From assembly GCA_020072785.1 (NCBI GenBank), contig JAIQGG010000002.1:62001-126000 (forward strand): a stretch of 64,000 nt of DNA, in the 5' to 3' direction. The DNA comes from Terriglobia bacterium (GTDB lineage: Bacteria; Acidobacteriota; Terriglobia; Acidiferrales; UBA7541). Both the position numbers and the translations under genes were made by a program. Position 1 is the first letter of the stretch; each line of letters opens with the position of its first letter. Positions 63,315 to 64,000 of the stretch are shown one piece after another. The notes beneath the pieces were generated by a model. The model was given only the letters and a program-made list of their open reading frames with translations. It was not told the origin of the DNA and did no database searches.

Positions 63315-64000
63315 TCAGCGGTGCGGCGGGACGTAGGAGGGCACCAGGCGGATGCTAATGAGGAAGGAGCCGTGGCTGCGCCCGAAGAGCTGCAGGCCCG
63401 CGGAATTTTCCGGGCCGCCGGTGGAGGGCAGGCGCACGGGATTGCCGCCGGCGAGCTCGGCGATTTGCGGGGCGAGGTTGCGCGCTTCGAGTGGGACGCG
63501 CTCCGCGGTGCCATGGACGAGGATGACGAGCTCGCGCTTTTCTCCGGGGGCCAGGGGGGCGGAAGAAGCTACCAGCTCGAGCGACACGAAGTGCAGGGAG
63601 AAGGGAGGCGCGGCGCGTTCGCCGCAGGCGAGCGTGGCTTCGGCGGGGCCGGGGGGGAGGCCGTCGGGCGGGAGGATGGTCAGCGCCAGCGAAGAGGCGG
63701 CAAGGACCAGCGCGGGCTGGCCGGCGATGAGCACGCGGTTGGCATCGGCCGCGCCGCAGAAACCCGTGCCGAAGAGGTCGAAGCGGTCGGCGAGCAGGGC
63801 AAAACGCGGGATGGCGAGCACGGCGAGGCGTGGCAGGGAGGTTTCGCCCGCGCGTGGGGTTCCGCCGGCGCCGGTGAGGGCCTGCGAGGCGACGATCGTC
63901 AGAGGCACGCGGCCGGGGCGTCCGGAGATGGAGGCGAAGAACGTGCCCGCAGCGGAGGGTGCGGCCAGGGTGGCGCGGCCGGTGGCGTCGGTGGTGACGC
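63315..64000 (-). CDS. Secreted or surface protein with Ig-like (Big-type) repeat, C-terminal part (cut by window edge)
   Basis: The frame is open from the right edge to the stop at 63315, at least 228 codons; the N-terminus lies outside. The visible start of the fragment reads VTTDATGRATLAAPSAAGTFFASISGRPG, a bacterial Ig-like (Big_1 type) pattern with the DATGRA turn. The rest has further beta-strand stretches and few charged residues: DLFGTGFCGAADANRVLIAG, LVILVHGTAERVPLEARNLAPQIAELAGG. No catalytic motif is visible. It is probably an exported protein with Ig-like or IPT-like modules. Not a complete gene. Confidence 0.6.
   Translation of the reverse strand, partial: VTTDATGRATLAAPSAAGTFFASISGRPGRVPLTIVASQALTGAGGTPRAGETSLPRLAVLAIPRFALLADRFDLFGTGFCGAADANRVLIAGQPALVLAASSLALTILPPDGLPPGPAEATLACGERAAPPFSLHFVSLELVASSAPLAPGEKRELVILVHGTAERVPLEARNLAPQIAELAGGNPVRLPSTGGPENSAGLQLFGRSHGSFLISIRLVPSYVPPHR

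Overview
The window is a GC-rich bacterial chromosome segment, most likely from an Acidobacteriota member. The phylum is inferred from several signs: two very large Oar-type TonB-dependent receptors that begin with a carboxypeptidase-regulatory-like domain, a secreted von Willebrand A protein of the acidobacterial VWFA type, many proline/alanine-rich secreted proteins, and a 16S rRNA gene that stands alone. A search with the 16S gene at 47357-48895 would settle the placement. I see no phage, insertion sequence, CRISPR array or tRNA gene.

Left part (1-19000): an arsenic operon on the minus strand (arsR-arsM-arsC, the last cut by the window edge). On the plus strand follows a housekeeping run: a TPR protein, ispE, prs, rplY, pth, rpsF, rpsR, rplI, dnaB, alr. 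After a good promoter comes a YacL-like PIN/TRAM gene, ispD, ispF, a small protein that looks like a free-standing glutamyl-tRNA synthetase anticodon-binding domain, and rlmB. apt and acyP run the other way behind a shared terminator. ispE, ispD and ispF supply three steps of the MEP isoprenoid pathway. prs, apt and hpt make or use PRPP.

Middle part (19000-46964), mainly minus strand: a TonB-dependent receptor, a PilZ protein, and then plus-strand EamA and Ada genes. Next is a five-gene cluster (25403-29438) that looks like a Lol-type lipoprotein export set: a lipoprotein of LolB-like shape, an FtsX-type permease, a LolD-type ATPase, a small membrane protein and a LolA-like carrier. After it come mltG and ruvX with two unknown genes, a secreted VWA protein, an M28 peptidase, folP, and the tilS-hpt-ftsH group. 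A radical SAM protein, an amidase, a SIMPL protein and a small Tat-signal protein complete this part.

Right part (46965-64000): a complete, isolated 16S rRNA unit with its own consensus promoter, boxA, processing stem and two terminators, but no 23S, 5S or tRNA. Then cydAB, a Ser/Thr kinase with PEGA repeats, a large repeat protein ending in PilZ, a SemiSWEET-like protein, a second Oar-type receptor, rmuC, and the 3' part of a secreted Ig-like protein.

The most unusual global feature is a small palindromic element with core TGACCGC-GAA-GCGGTCA. About 15 copies are spread over the window, in both orientations. Some are tandem with an exact 27-base period. Two lie inside protein genes (tilS and hpt) in frame.
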